This document shows positions 9,324 to 23,040 of a DNA stretch of 64,000 nucleotides, piece by piece. Under the pieces are notes generated by a model. That model did not search any database. It worked only from the letters and a program-made list of their open reading frames with translations, and was not told the origin of the DNA. The translations under genes and the position numbers were made by a program. The first letter of the stretch is position 1, and each line of letters begins with the position of its first letter. Origin of the DNA: Moringa oleifera (taxonomy: Eukaryota > Streptophyta > Magnoliopsida > Brassicales > Moringaceae); the NCBI GenBank assembly GCA_021397835.1, contig JAJFZO010000105.1, positions 872,501-936,500 on the forward strand, written 5' to 3'.

Positions 9324-11282
9324 GTGTCACGCCTTGCCCGAGTTGGCTGTCTAGCCCGCTCATTGCTAACAGTCGATGATCATGTCGTCGATTGTGCAGC
9401 GCATCGAGTACGCCTAGGCAAGCCTTGGCATCGGGATCCAGCCCTACATCCGCCACCTCGAGGGCCTGCGATGAAGCACTCCGCATGCTCAAAATCCTCC
9501 CAGCAATTTGGCCCTCGTGTATCATGCATCGTTAGCTTCACCGCCCACACTGTCGAGCTTGTGTAGCCACATCCCAGCACATTATCCCACGATTTTTCTT
9601 ATTCTATTGCCCAGGTTTTTTCCACCGACGAGGCCTTGGCAGCAGAAGTGTCACGCTTTGCCCAGGCTGGTCGTGTGGCTCACTCATTACTAACGGTCGA
9701 CGATCGTGTCGTCGATCACGCTGCGTAATGAGTCCTCCTAGGCAACCCTGGGCATCGGGATCCAAACCCGCATTCACTGCCTCGAGGGCCTGCGACGAAG
9801 CACTCCACATGCTCAAAATCCGCCCAGCGATTTGGCCCTCGCGTAGCATGGATCATCGTTAGCTTCGCCGCCCACACCATCGAGTTTGTCTAGCCATATC
9901 TCTGCTCATTATCCCACAATTTCCCTTGTTTCGTTGCCCACATTTTTCCCACCAATGAGGCCTTAGATACAGGGGTGTCACGCCTTGCCCCGGCTGGCTG
10001 TCTAGGTCGCTTGTTGCTAACGACCGACGATCGTGTCGTTGATCACGCTGCGCAAAGAGTTTGCCTAGGCAAGCCTGAGTGTTGGGATCCAGCCCCACGT
10101 TTGCCACCTCGAGGGCTTGCGACCAAGCACTCCGCATGCTCAAAATCCACCCAGCGATTTGGCCCTCGTGTAGCATCGATCATCGTTAGCTTCACCACCC
10201 ACACCGTCGAGTTTGTCTAGCCACATCTCAGCTCATTATCCCACAATTTCCCTCGTTTCATTGCCCATGTTTTTTCCACCGATGAGGCTTTAGATAAAGG
10301 GGTGTCACGCCTTGCCCGGGCAGGCTGTCTAGCTCGCTCATTGCTAACGGCCGACGATCGTGTCGTCGATCGCGCTGCGTGATGAGTCCGCCTAGGCAAC
10401 CCTGGGCGTCGGGATCCAGTCCTGCATTCACCGCCTCGAGGGCCTGCGACGAAGCACTCCACATGCTCAAAATCCGCCCAGCGATTTGGCCCTTGCGTAG
10501 CATGGATCATCGTTAGCTTCACCGCCCACACCGTCGAGTTTGTCTAGCCACATCTCAGCTCATTTTTCCACAATTTCCCTTGTTTCGTTGCCCACATTTT
10601 TCCCACCGATGAGGCCTTAGATACAGGGGTGTCACACCTTGCCCAGGCTGGCTGTCAAGGTCGCTTGTTGCTAACGGCCGACGATCGTGTCGTCGATCGC
10701 GCTGCGCAACGAGTTCGTCTAGGCAAGCCTGAGCGTTGGGATCCTGCCCCACGTTTGCCACCTCGAGGGCTTGCGACCAAACACTCCGCATGCTCAAAAT
10801 CCACCCAGCGATTTGGCCCTCGCGTAGCATGGATCATCGTTAGTTTCGCCACCCACACCGTCGAGTTTGTCCAGCCACATCTCAGCTCATTATCCCACAA
10901 TTTCTCTCGTTTCATTGCCCATGTTTTTTCCACCGATGAGGCCTTAGATACAGGGGTGTCACGCCTTGCCCCGGCTGGCTGTCTAGCTCGTTCATTGCTA
11001 ACGACCGACGATCGTGTCGTCGATCGCGCAGCGCATCGAGTACGCCTAGGCAAGCCTGGGCATCGAGATCCAGCCCTACATCCGCCACCTCGAGGGCCTA
11101 CGATGAAGCACTCCGCATGCTCAAAATCCTCCCAGCAATTTGGCCCTCGCGTAGCATGCATCATCGTTAGCTTCACCGCCCACACCGTCGAGCTTGTGTA
11201 GCCACATCCCAGCACATTATCCCACTATTTCCCTCATTTCGTTGCCCATATTTTTCCCACCGATGAGGCCTTAGATAGAGGG
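9324..11282 (+). repeat. Six-monomer higher-order unit, copy 2
   Basis: Same order as copy 1, with anchors at 9324, 9648, 9975, 10302, 10629 and 10956, 1,959 bp long. The 3-bp difference from copy 1 is a missing cat in the B' monomer (catgcatcgttag, near 9524), shared with copy 3. Few substitutions separate it from copy 3. Confidence 0.93.
10302..10628 (+). repeat. Representative C2 monomer
   Basis: Its 5' part resembles A/B (gataaaggggtgtcacgcc, gcccgggcaggctgtctagc) and its 3' part C (tgatgagtccgcctaggc, gcaaccctgggcgtcggg, ccagtcctgcattcacc, ccacatgctc). It occurs at 8343, 10302, 12261, 39350, 40039 and 49822, each time between two A monomers. Confidence 0.84.
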
Positions 11283-13240
11283 GTGTCACGCCTTGCCCGA
11301 GTTGGCTGTCTAGCCCGCTCATTGCTAACAGTCGATGATCATGTCGTCGATTGTGCAGCGCATCGAGTACGCCTAGGCAAGCCTTGGCATCGGGATCCAG
11401 CCCTACATCCGCCACCTCGAGGGCCTGCGATGAAGCACTCCGCATGCTCAAAATCCTCCCAGCAATTTGGCCCTCGTGTATCATGCATCGTTAGCTTCAC
11501 CGCCCACACTGTCGAGCTTGTGTAGCCACATCCCAGCACATTATCCCACGATTTTTCTTATTCTATTGCCCAGGTTTTTTCCACCGACGAGGCCTTGGCA
11601 GCAGAAGTGTCACGCTTTGCCCAGGCTGGTCGTGTGGCTCACTCATTACTAACGGCCGACGATCGTGTCGTCGATCACGCTGCGTAATGAGTCCTCCTAG
11701 GCAACCCTGGGCATCGGGATCCAAACCCGCATTCACTGCCTCGAGGGCCTGCGACGAAGCACTCCACATGCTCAAAATCCGCCCAGCGATTTGGCCCTCG
11801 CGTAGCATGGATCATCGTTAGCTTCGCCGCCCACACCATCGAGTTTGTCTAGCCATATCTCTGCTCATTATCCCACAATTTCCCTTGTTTCGTTGCCCAC
11901 ATTTTTCCCACCAATGAGGCCTTAGATACAGGGGTGTCACGCCTTGCCCCGGCTGGCTGTCTAGGTCGCTTGTTGCTAACGGCCGACGATCGTGTCGTTG
12001 ATCACGCTGCGCAAAGAATTTGCCTTCGCAAGCCTGAGTGTTGGGATCCAGCCCCACGTTTGCCACCTCGAGGGCTTGCGACCAAGCACTCCGCATGCTC
12101 AAAATCCACCCAGCGATTTGGCCCTCGTGTAGCATCGATCATCGTTAGCTTCACCACCCACACCGTCGAGTTTGTCTAGCCACATCTCAGCTCATTATCC
12201 CACAATTTCCCTCGTTTCGTTGCCCATGTTTTTTCCACTGATGAGGCCTTAGATAAAGGGGTGTCACGCCTTGCCCGGGCAGGCTGTCTAGCTCGCTCAT
12301 TGTTAACGGCCGACGATCGTGTCGTCGATCGCACTTCGTGATGAGTCCGCCTAGGCAACCCTGGGCGTCGGGATCCAGTCCTGCATTCACCGCCTCGAGG
12401 GCCTGCGACGAAGCACTCCACATGCTCAAAATCCGCCCAGCGATTTGGCCCTCGCGTAGCATGGATCATCGTTAGCTTCACCGCCCACACCGTCGAGTTT
12501 GTCTAGCCACATCTCAGCTCATTTTTCCACAATTTCCCTTGTTTCGTTGCCCACATTTTTCCCACCGATGAGGCCCTAGATACAGGGGTGTCACACCTTG
12601 CCCAGGCTGGCTGTCAAGGTCGCTTGTTGCTAACGGCCGACGATCGTGTCGTCGATCGGGCTGCGCAACGAGTTCGCCTAGGCAAGCCTGAGCGTTGTGA
12701 TCCAGCCCCACGTTTGCCACCTCGAGGGCTTGCGACCAAACACTCCGCATGCTCAAAATCCACCCAGCGATTTGGCCCTCGCGTAGCATGGATCATCGTT
12801 AGTTTCGCCACCCACACCGTCGAGTTTGTCCAGCCACATCTCAGCTCATTATCCCACAATTTCTCTCGTTTCATTGCCCATGTTTTTCCCTCCGATGAGG
12901 CCTCAGATACAAGGGTGTCACGCCTTGCCCCGGCTGGCTGTCTAGCTCGTTCATTGCTAACGACCGACGATCGTGTCGTCGATCGCGCAGCGCATCGAGT
13001 ACGCCTAGGCAAGCCTGGGCATCGAGATCCAGCCCTACATCCGCCACCTCGAGGGCCTGCGATGAAGCACTCCGCATGCTCAAAATCCTCCCAGCAATTT
13101 GGCCCTCGCGTAGCATGCATCATCGTTAGCTTCACCGCCCACACCGTCGAGCTTGTGTAGCCACATCCCAGCACATTATCCCACTATTTCCCTATTTCGT
13201 TGCCCATATTTTTCCCACCGATGAGGCCTTAGATACAGGG
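11283..13240 (+). repeat. Six-monomer higher-order unit, copy 3
   Basis: Anchors at 11283, 11607, 11934, 12261, 12588 and 12915; length 1,958 bp. It shares the 3-bp cat deletion of copy 2 and loses one base in the last linker (ccctatttcg near 13190). A private change, gccttcgcaagcc for gcctaggcaagcc, is in its first A monomer near 12022. Confidence 0.93.
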
Positions 13241-14548
13241 GTGTCACGCCTTGCCCGGGTTGGCTGTCTAGCTCGCTCATTGCTAACAGTCGATGATCAT
13301 GTCGTCGATTGTGCAGCGCATCGAGTACGCCTAGGCAAGCCTAGGCATCGGGATCCAGCCCTACATCCGCCACCTCGAGGGCCTGCGATGAAGCACTCCG
13401 CATGCTCAAAATCCTCCCAGCAATTTGGCCCTCGCGTATCATGCATCATCGTTAGCTTCACCGCCCACACCGTCGAGCTTGTGTAGCCACATCCCAGCAC
13501 ATTATCCCACGATTTTTCTTATTCTATTGCCCAGGTTTTTTCCACCGACGAGGCCTTGGCAGCAGAAGTGTCACGCTTTGCCCAGGCTGGTCGTGTGGCT
13601 CACTCATTACTAACGGCCGACGATCGTGTCGTCGATCACGCTGCGTAATGAGTCCGCCTAGGCAACCCTGGGCATCGGAATCCAGTCCCGCATTCACTGC
13701 CTCGAGGGCCTGCGACGAAGCACTCCACATGCTCAAAATCCGCCCAGCGATTTGGCCCTCGCGTAGCATGGATCATCGTTAGCTTCACCGCCCACACCGT
13801 CGAGTTTGTCTAGCCACATCTCAGCTCATTTTTCCACAATTTCCCTTGTTTCGTTGCCCACATTTTTCCCACCGATGAGGCCTTAGATACAGGGGTGTCA
13901 CACCTTGCCCAGGCTGGCTGTCAAGGTCGCTTGTTGCTAACGGCCGACGATCGTGTCGTCGATCGCGCTGCGCAACGAGTTCGCCTAAGCAAGCCTGAGC
14001 GTTGGGATCCAGCCCCACGTTTGCCACCTCGAGGGCTTGTGACCAAACACTCCGCATGCTCAAAATCCACCCAGCGATTTGGCCCTCGCGTAGCATGGAT
14101 CATCGTTAGTTTCACCACCCACACCGTCGAGTTTGTCCAGCCACATCTCAGCTCATTATCCCACAATTTCTCTCGTTTCATTGCCCATGTTTTTCCCACC
14201 GATGAGGCCTTAGATACAGGGGTGTCACGCCTTGCCCCGGCTGGCTGTCTAGCTCGTTCATTGCTAACGACCGACGATCGTGTCGTCGATCGCGCAGCGC
14301 ATCGAGTACGCCTAGGCAAACCTGGGCATCGAGATCCAGCCCTACATCCGCCACCTCGAGGGCCTACGATGAAGCACTCCGCATGCTCAAAATCCTCCCA
14401 GGAATTTGGCCCTCGCGTAGCATGCATCATCGTTAGCTTCACCGCCCACACCGTCGAGCTTGTGTAGCCACATCCCAGCACATTATCCCACTATTTCTCT
14501 CGTTTCATTGCCCATATTTTTCCCACCGATGAGGCCTTAGATACAGGG
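13241..14548 (+). repeat. Six-monomer higher-order unit, copy 4, missing two monomers
   Basis: Order B' (13241), C (13568), A (13895), B (14222). The first A and the C2 monomer are absent, a loss of exactly two monomers (654 bp) that keeps the 327-bp phase. The kept monomers carry the diagnostic words of this unit, for example gctgtcaaggtcg near 13916. An unequal exchange in monomer register explains it. Confidence 0.9.
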
Positions 14549-17160
14549 GTGTCACGCCTTGCCCAGGCTGGCTGTCTAGGTCGCTTGTTGCTAACGGCCG
14601 ACGATCGTGTCGTCGATCGCGCTGCGCAACGAGTTCGCCTAGGCAAGCCTGAGCGTTGGGATCCAGCCCCACGTTTGCCACCTCGAGGGCTTGCGACCAA
14701 ACACTACGCATGCTCAAAATCCACCCAGCGATTTGGCCCTCGCGTAGCATGGATCATCGTTAGCTTCGCCACCCACACCGTCGAGTTTGTCTAGCCACAT
14801 CTCAGCTCATTATCCCACTATTTCCCTCGTTTCGTTGCCCATATTTTTCCCACCGATGAGGCCTTAGATACAGGGGTGTCACGCCTTGCCCAGGCTGGCT
14901 GTCTAGGTCGCTTGTTGCTAACGGCCGACGATCGTGTCGTCGATCGCGCAGCGCATCGAGTACGCCTAGGCAAGCCTGGGCATCGGGATCCAGCCCTACA
15001 TCTGCCACCTCGAGGACCTGCAACGAAGCACTCCGCATGCTCAAAATCGTCCCAGCTATTTGGCCCTCGCGTAGCAAGCCTCATAGTTAGCTTCGCCGCC
15101 CACACCGTCGAGCATGTGTAGCCACATCCCGGCACATTATCCCACGATTTCTCTTATTTTATTGCCCACGTTTTTCTCACCGATGAGGCCTTGGCAGCAC
15201 AGGTGTCACGCTTTGCCCAGGCTGGCCGTGTGGCTCGCTGATTACTAACGGCCGACGATTCTGTTGTCGATCGCGCTGCGCAATGAGTTTGCCTAGGCAA
15301 GCCTGAGCGTTGGGATCCAGCCCCACGTTTGCCACCTCAAGGGCTTGCGACCAAGCACTCCGCATGCTCAAAATCAGCCCAGCGATTTGGCCCTCGCGTA
15401 GCATGGATTATCATTAGCTTCGCTGCCCACACCGTCGAGTTTGTCTAGCCACATCTCAGCTCATTTTCCCACAATTTTCCTTGTTTCGTTGCCCACATTT
15501 TTCCCACCGATGGGGCCTTAGATACAGGGGTGTCACGCCTTGCCCAGGCTGGCTGTCTAGGTCGCTTGTTGCTAACGGCCGACGATCGTGTCGTCGATCG
15601 CACTGCGCAACGAGTTTGCCTAGGCAAGCCTGAGCGTTGGGATCCAGCCCCACGTTTGCCACCTCGAGGGCTTGCGACCAAACACTCCGCATGCTCAAAA
15701 TCTACCCAGCGATTTGGCCCTCGCGTAGCATGGATCATCGTTAGCTTCGCCGCCCACACCGTCGAGTTTATCTAGCCACATTCAGCTCATTATCCCATAA
15801 TTTCCCTTGTTTCATTGCCCACATTTTTCCCACCGATGAGGCCTTAGATACAGGGGTGTCACGCCTTGGTCAGGCTGGCTGTCTAGGTCGCTTGTTGCTA
15901 ACGGCCGACGATCGTGTCGTCGATCGCGCTGCGCAACGAGTTCGCCTAGGCAAGCCTGAGCGTTGGGATCCAGCCCCACGTTTGCCACCTCGAGGGCTTG
16001 CGACCAAACACTCCGCATGCTCAAAATCCACCCAGCGATTTGGCCATCGCGTAGCATGGATCATCGTTAGCTTCGCCACCCACACCGTCGAGTTTGTCTA
16101 GCCACATCTCAGCTCATTATCCCACAATTTCCCAAGTTTTGTTGCCCATGTTTTTCCCACCAATGAGGCCTTAGATACAGGGGTGTCACGCCTTACCCGG
16201 GCTGGCTGTCTAGCTCGCTCATTGCTAACGGCCGACAATCGTGTCGTCGATCGCGCAGCGCATCGAGTACGCCTAGGCAAGCCTGGGCATCGGGATCCAG
16301 CCCTACATCCGCCACCTCGAGGACCTGCAACGAAGCACTCCGCATGCTCAAAATCGTCCCAGCAATTTGGCCCTCGCGTAGCATGCATCATAGTTAGCTT
16401 CGCCGCCCACACCGTCGAGCATGTGTAGCCACATCCCGGCACATTATCCCATGATTTTTCTTATTTTATTGCCCACGTTTTTCCCACCGATGAGGCCTTG
16501 GCAGCACAGGTGTCACGCTTTGCCCAGGCTGGCCGTGTGGCTCTCTGATTACTAACGGCCGACGATTGTGTTGTCGATCGCGCTGCGCAATGAGTTCGCC
16601 TAGGCAAGCCTGAGCGTTGGGATCCAGCCCCACGTTTGCCGCCTCGTGGGCTTGCGACCAAGCAATCCGCGTGCTCAAAATCCGCCCAGCGATTTGGCCC
16701 TCGCGTAGCATGGATTATCATTAGCTTCGCCGCCCACACCGTCGAGTTTGTCTAGCCACATCTCAGCTCATTATCCCACAATTTCCCTCGTTTCGTTGCC
16801 CATGTTTTTCCCACCGATGAGGCCTTAGATATAGAGGTGTCACGCCTTGCCTAGGCTGGCTGTCTAGCTCGCTCATTGCTAATAGCTGACGGTGGTGCCG
16901 TCGATTGCTCTGCGTAATGAGTCCGCCTAGGCAACCCCAGGTGTCGAGATCCAGCCCCGCATTCACCGCCTCGAGGGCCTGCGACGAAGCACAACGCATG
17001 CTCAAAATTCGCCCAGCGATTTGGCCCTGGTAGCATGGATTATCGTTAGTTCACCGCCCGCACCGTCGAGTTTGTCTAGCCACATCTCAGCTCATTATCC
17101 CACAATTTCCCTCGTTTCGTTGCCCACATTTTTCCCACCGATGAGGCCTTAGATACAGGG
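14549..17160 (+). repeat. Mixed A/B/A'/D stretch
   Basis: Monomers at 14549 (A), 14876 (B), 15203 (A'), 15530 (A), 15856 (A), 16183 (B), 16510 (A') and 16837 (D). The part from 15856 reappears at 30201-31505, at an offset of 14,345 bp, with the same order A-B-A'-D. B-A'-D also recurs at 43307-44283, 27,124 bp from 16183. A shared B variant, ctcgaggacctgcaacg, marks these copies. Confidence 0.85.
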
Positions 17161-20100
17161 GTGTCACGCCTTGCCCGGGCTGGCTGTCTAGCTCGCTCAT
17201 TGCTAACGGCTGACGATCATGTCGTTGATCGCGCAGCGCGTCGAGTACGCCTAGGCAAGCCTGGGCATCGGGATCCAGCCCTACATCCGCCACCTCGAGG
17301 GCCTGCGACGAAGCACTCTACATGCTCAAAATCCTCCCAAAAATTTGGCCCTCGCATAGCATGCATCATCGTTAGCTTCGTCGCCCACACTGCCGAGCTT
17401 GTGTAGCCACATCCCAGCACATATCCCACGATTTTTCTTATTTTATTACCCACTTTTTTTCCACCGATAAGGCCTTGGAAGCAGAGGTGTCACGCTTTGC
17501 CTAGGCTGGCCGTGTGGCTCGCTCATTACTAACGGTCGACGATCGTGTCGTCGATCGCGCTGCGTGATGAGTCTGCCGAGGCAACCCTGGGCGTAGAGGA
17601 TCCAGTCCTGCATTCACCACCTCGAGGGCCTGCGACGAAGCACTGCACATGCTCAAAATCCGCCCAGCGATTTGGCCCTCGCGTAGCATGGATCATCGTT
17701 AGCTTCGCCGCCCACACCGTCGAGTTTATCTAGCCACATCTCAGCTCATTATCCCATAATTTCCCTTGTTTCGTTGCCCACATTTTTCCCACCGATGAGG
17801 CCTTAGATACAGGGGTGTCACGCCTTGCCCAAGCTGGCTGTCTGGGTCGCTTGTTGCTAACGGCCGACGATCGTGTCGTCGATCGCGCTGCACAACGAGT
17901 TCACCTAGGCAAGCCTGAGCGTTGGGATCCAGCCCCACGTTTGCCACCTCGAGGGCTTGCGACCAAACACTCCGCATGCTCAAAATCCACCCAGCGATTT
18001 GGCCCTCGCGTAGCATGGATCATCGTTAGCTTCACCACCCACACCGTCGAGTTTGTCTAGCCACATCTCAGCTCATTATCCAACAATTTCCCACATTTTG
18101 TTGCCCATATTTTTCCCACCAATGAGGCCTTAGATACAGGGGTGTCACGCCTTGCCCGGGCTGGCTGTCTAGCTCGCTCATTTCTAACGACTGACGATCG
18201 TGTCGTCGATCGCTTAGCGCATCGAGTACGCCTATGCAAGCCTGGGCATCGGGATCCAGCCCTACATCAGCCACCTCGAGGGCCTGCGATGAAGCACTCC
18301 GCATGCTCAAAATCCTCCCAGCAATTTGGCCCTCGCGTAGCATGCATCATCGTTAGCTTCACAGCCCACACCGTCGAGCTTGTGTAGCCACATCCTAGCA
18401 CATTATCCCACGATTTTTCTTATCTTATTGCCCACGTTTTTTCCACCGATGAGGCCTTGGCAGCAGAGGTGTCACGCTTTGCCCAGGCTGGCAGTGTGGC
18501 TCACTCATTACTAACGGCCGACGATCGTGTATTCGATCACGCTGCGTAATGAGTCCGCCTAGGCAGGCCTGGGCATCGGGATCCAGTTCTGCATTCGCCG
18601 CCTCGAGGGCCTGCGACGAAGCACTCCACATGCTCCAAATCCGCCCAGTGATTTGGCCCACGCGTAGCATGGATCATCGTTAGCTTCACCGCCCACACCG
18701 TCGAGTTTGTCTAGCCACATCTCAGCTCATTATCCCATAATTTCCCTCGTTTCGTAGCCCATGTTTTTCCCACCGATGAGGCCTTAGATACAGGGGTGTC
18801 ACGCCTTGCCTAGGCTGGCTATCTAGCTCGCTCCTTGCTAACGGCTGACAGTCGTGCCGTCGATCGCTCTGCCTAATGAGTCCGCCTAGGCAACCCTAGG
18901 TGTCGAGATCCAGCCCCGCATTCACCGCCTCGAGGGCCTGCGACCAAGCACTCAGCAAGCTTAAAATCCACCAAGCGATTTGGCCCTGGTAGCATGGATC
19001 ATCGTTAGCTTCGCCGCCCATACCGTCGAGTTTGTCTAGCCACATCTCAGCTCATTATCCCACAATTTCGCTCGTTTCGTTGCCCACGTTTTTCCTGCTG
19101 ATGAGGCCTTAGATACAGGGGTGTCACGCCTTGCCCGGCCTGGCTGTCTAGCTCGCTCATTGCTAACGGTCGACGATCGTGTCGTTGATCGCGCAGCGCA
19201 TCGAGTACGCCTAGGCAAGCCTGGGCATCGGGATCCAGCCCTACATCCGCCACCTCGAGGGCCTACGACGAAGCACTTCGCATGCTCAAAATCCTCCCAG
19301 CAATTTGGCCATCGCGTAGCATGCATCATCTTTAGTTTCGTCGCCCACACCGCTGAGCTTGTGTAGCCACATCCCAGCACATTATCCCATGATTTTTCTT
19401 ATTTTATTGCCCACTTTTTTCCTACCGATGAGGCCTTGGCAGCAGAGGTGTCACGTTTTGCCTAGGCTGGCCGTGTGGCTCGCTCATTACTAACAGTCGA
19501 CGATCGTGTCATCGATCGCGCTGCGTGATGAGTCCGCCTAGGCAACCCTGGGCGTCGGGATCCAGTCCTGCATTCACCGCCTCGAGGGCCTGCGACGAAG
19601 CACTCCACATGCTCAAAATCCACCCAGCGATTTGGCCCTAGCGTAGCATGGATCATCGTTAGCTTCGCCGCCCACACCGTCAAGTTTGTCTAGCCACATC
19701 TCAGCTCATTTTCCCACAATTTTCCTTGTTTCGTTGCCCACATTTTTCCCACCGATGAGGCCTTAGATACAGGGGTGTCACGCCTTGCCCGGGCTGGCTG
19801 TCTAGCTCGCTCATTGCTAACGGCTGACGATCATGTCGTTGATCGTGCAGCGCGTCGAGTACGCCTAGGCAAGCCTGGGCATCGGGATCCAGCCCTACAT
19901 CCGCCACCTCGAGGGCCTGCGACGAAGCACTCCACATGCTCAAAATCCTCCCAGCAATTTGGCCCTCGCATAGCATGCATCATCGTTAGCTTCGTCGCCC
20001 ACACCGCGAGCTTGTCTAGCCACATCCAGCACATATCCCACGATTTTTCTCGTTTTATTGCCCACATTTTTTTCCACCGATGAGGCCTTAGATACAGGGG

Positions 20101-20426
20101 TGTCACGCCTTGCCCGGGCTGGCTGTCTAGGTCGCTTATTGCTAACGGCCGACGATCGTGTCGTCGATCGCGCTGCGCAACGAGTTTGCCTAGGCAAGCC
20201 TGAGCGTTGGGATCCAGCCCCACGTTTGCCACCTCGAGGGTTTGCGATCAAACACTCCGCATGCTCAAAATCCACCCAGCGATTTGGCCCTCGCGTAGCA
20301 TGGATCATCGTTAGCTTCGCCACCTACACCGTCGAGTTTGTCTAGCCACATCTCAGCTCATTATCCCACAATTTCGCTCGTTTCGTTGCCCACGTTTTTC
20401 CTGCTGATGAGGCCTTAGATACAGGG

Positions 20427-23040
20427 GTGTCACGCCTTGCCCGGCCTGGCTGTCTAGCTCGCTCATTGCTAACGGTCGACGATCGTGTCGTTGATCGTGC
20501 AGCGCATCGAGTACGCCTAGGCAAGCCTGGGCATCGGGATCCAGCCCTACATCCGCCACCTCGAGGGCCTACGACGAAGCACTTCGCATGCTCAAAATCC
20601 TCCCAGAAAATTGGCCCTCGCGTAGCATGCATCATCTTTAGTTTCGTCACCCACACCGCTGAGCTTGTGTAGCCACATCCCAGCACATTATCCCACGATT
20701 TTTCTTATTTTATTGCCCACTTTTTTCCCACCGATGAGGCCTTGGCAGCAGAGGTGTCACGCTTTGCCTAGGCTGGCCGTGTGGCTCGCTCATTACTAAC
20801 AGTCGACGATCGTGTCATCGATCGCACTGCATGATGAGTCCGCCTAGGCAACCCTGGGCGTCGAGATCCAGTCCTGCATTCACCGCCTCGAGGGCTTGCG
20901 ACGAAGCACTCCACATGCTCAAAATCAACCCAGCGATTTGGCCCTGGCGTAGCATGGATCATCGTTAGCTTCGCCGCCCACACCGTCGAGTTTGTCTAGC
21001 CACATCTCAGCTCATTTTCCCACAATTTTCCTTGTTTCGTTGCCCACATTTTTCCCACCGATGAGGCCTTAGATACATGGGTGTCACGCCTTGCCCAGGC
21101 TGGCTGTCTAGGTCGTTTGTTGCTAACGGCCGACGATCGTGTCGTCGATCGCGCTGCGCAACGAGTTTGCCTAGGCAAGCCTGAGCGTTGGGATCCAGCC
21201 CCACGTTTGCCACCTCGAGGGCTTGCGACCAAACACTCCGCATGCTCAAAATCCACCCAGCGATTTGGCCCTCGCGTAGCATGAATCATCGTTAGCTTCG
21301 CCACCTACACCGTCGAGTTTGTCTAGCCACATCTCAGCTCATTATCCCACTATTTCCCTCGTTTCGTTGCCCACATTTTTTCCCCCGATGAGGCCTTAGA
21401 TACAGGGGTGTCACGCCTTGCCCGGGCTGGCTGTCTAGCTCGCTCATTGCTAACGGCCGATGATCGTGTCGTTGATCGCGCAGCGCATCGAGTACGCCGA
21501 GGCAAGCCTGGGCATCCGGATCCAGCCCTACATCTGCTACCTCGAGGGACTGCGACGAAGCACTCCACATGCTCAAAATCCTCCCAGCAATTTGGCCCTC
21601 GCATAGCTTGCATCATCGTTAGCTTCGTCGTCCACACCGCCGAGCTTGTGTAGCCACATCCCAGCACATTATCCCACGATTTTTCTTATTTTATTGCCCA
21701 CGTTTTTTCCACCGACGAGGCCTTGTCAGCAGAGGTGTCAGACTTTGCCCAGGCTGGCCGTGTGGCTCACTCATTACTAACGACCGACGATCGTGTCGTC
21801 GATCACGCTGTGTAATGAGTCCGCCTGGGCAACCCTAGCCATCGGGATCCAGTCCCGCATTCGCCGCCTCGAGGGCCTGCGACGAAGCACTCCACATGCT
21901 CAAAATCCACCCAGTGATTTGGCCCTCGCATAGCATGGATCATCGTTAGCTTCACCGCCCACACCGTCGAGTTTGTCTAGCCACATCTCAGCTCATTATC
22001 CCACAATTTCCCTCGTTTCGTTGCCAATGTTTTTTCCACCGATGAGGCCGTAGATACAGGGGTGTCACGCCTTGCCCAGGCTGGCTGTCTAGCTCGCTCA
22101 TTGCTAACGGTCGACGATCGTGTCGTCAATCGCGCTGCGTAATAAGGCCGCCTCGGTAACCCTGAGCGTTGGGATCCCGTCCCGCATTCGCCGCCTCGAG
22201 GGCCTGCGACGAAGCACCCCACATGCTCAAAATCTGCCCAGCAATTTGGCCCACGCATAGCATGGATTATCATTAGCTTCGCCGCCCACACCGTCGAGTT
22301 TGTCTAGCCACATCTCAGCTCATTATCCCACAATTTCTCTCGTTTCGTTGCCCATGTTTTTCCCACCGATGAGGCCTTAGATATAGGGGTGTCACGCCTT
22401 GCCTAGGCTGGCTGTCTAGCTTGCTCATTGCTAACGGCTGACGGTCGTGCCGTCGATCGCTCTGCGTAATGAGTCCGCCTAGGTAACCCTAGGTGTCGAG
22501 ATCCAGCCGCGCATTCACCGCCTCGAGGGCCTGCGACGAAGCACTCCGCATGCTCAAAATTCGCCCAACGATTTGGCCCTGGTAGCATGGATCATCGTTA
22601 GCTTCGCCGCCCACACCATCGAGTTTGTCTAGCCACATCTCAGCTCATTATCCCACAATTTCCCTCGTTTCGTTGCCCACATTTTTCCCACCGATGAGGC
22701 CTTAGATACAGGGGTGTCACGCCTTGCCCGGGTTGGCTGTCTAGCTCGCTCATTGCTAACAGTCGATGATCGTGTTGTCGATTGCGCAGCGCATCGAGTA
22801 CGCCTAGGCAAGCCTAGGCATCGGGATCCAGCCCTACATCCGCCACCTCGAGGGCCTGCGATGAAGCACTCCGCATGCTCAAAATCCTCCCAGCAATTTG
22901 GCCCTCGCGTATCATGCATCATCGTTAGCTTCATCGCCCACACTGTCGAGCTTGTGTAGCCACATCCCAGCACATTATCCCACGATTTTTCTTATTCTAT
23001 TGCCCAGGTTTTTTCCACCGACGAGGCCTTGGCAGCAGAA
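20427..23040 (+). repeat. Eight-monomer block, copy 2
   Basis: Order B, C, A, B, C, X, D, B' with anchors 20427 to 22714; the distance from the first B to B' is 2,287 bp, exactly as in the copies at 36082 and 45578. Markers: cctagccatcgg in the second C, ataaggccgcctcggtaacc in X and gcctaggtaaccctagg in D. Confidence 0.9.
22714..23040 (+). repeat. Representative B' monomer
   Basis: Marked by gcccgggttggctgtc, aacagtcgatgatcgtg, tcgattgcgcagcgcatcg and gcgtatcatgcatc in place of gcgtagcatgcatc. Its 3' linker is of the bacgatttttcttatt type, and a C monomer always follows it in the traced copies. Confidence 0.85.
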
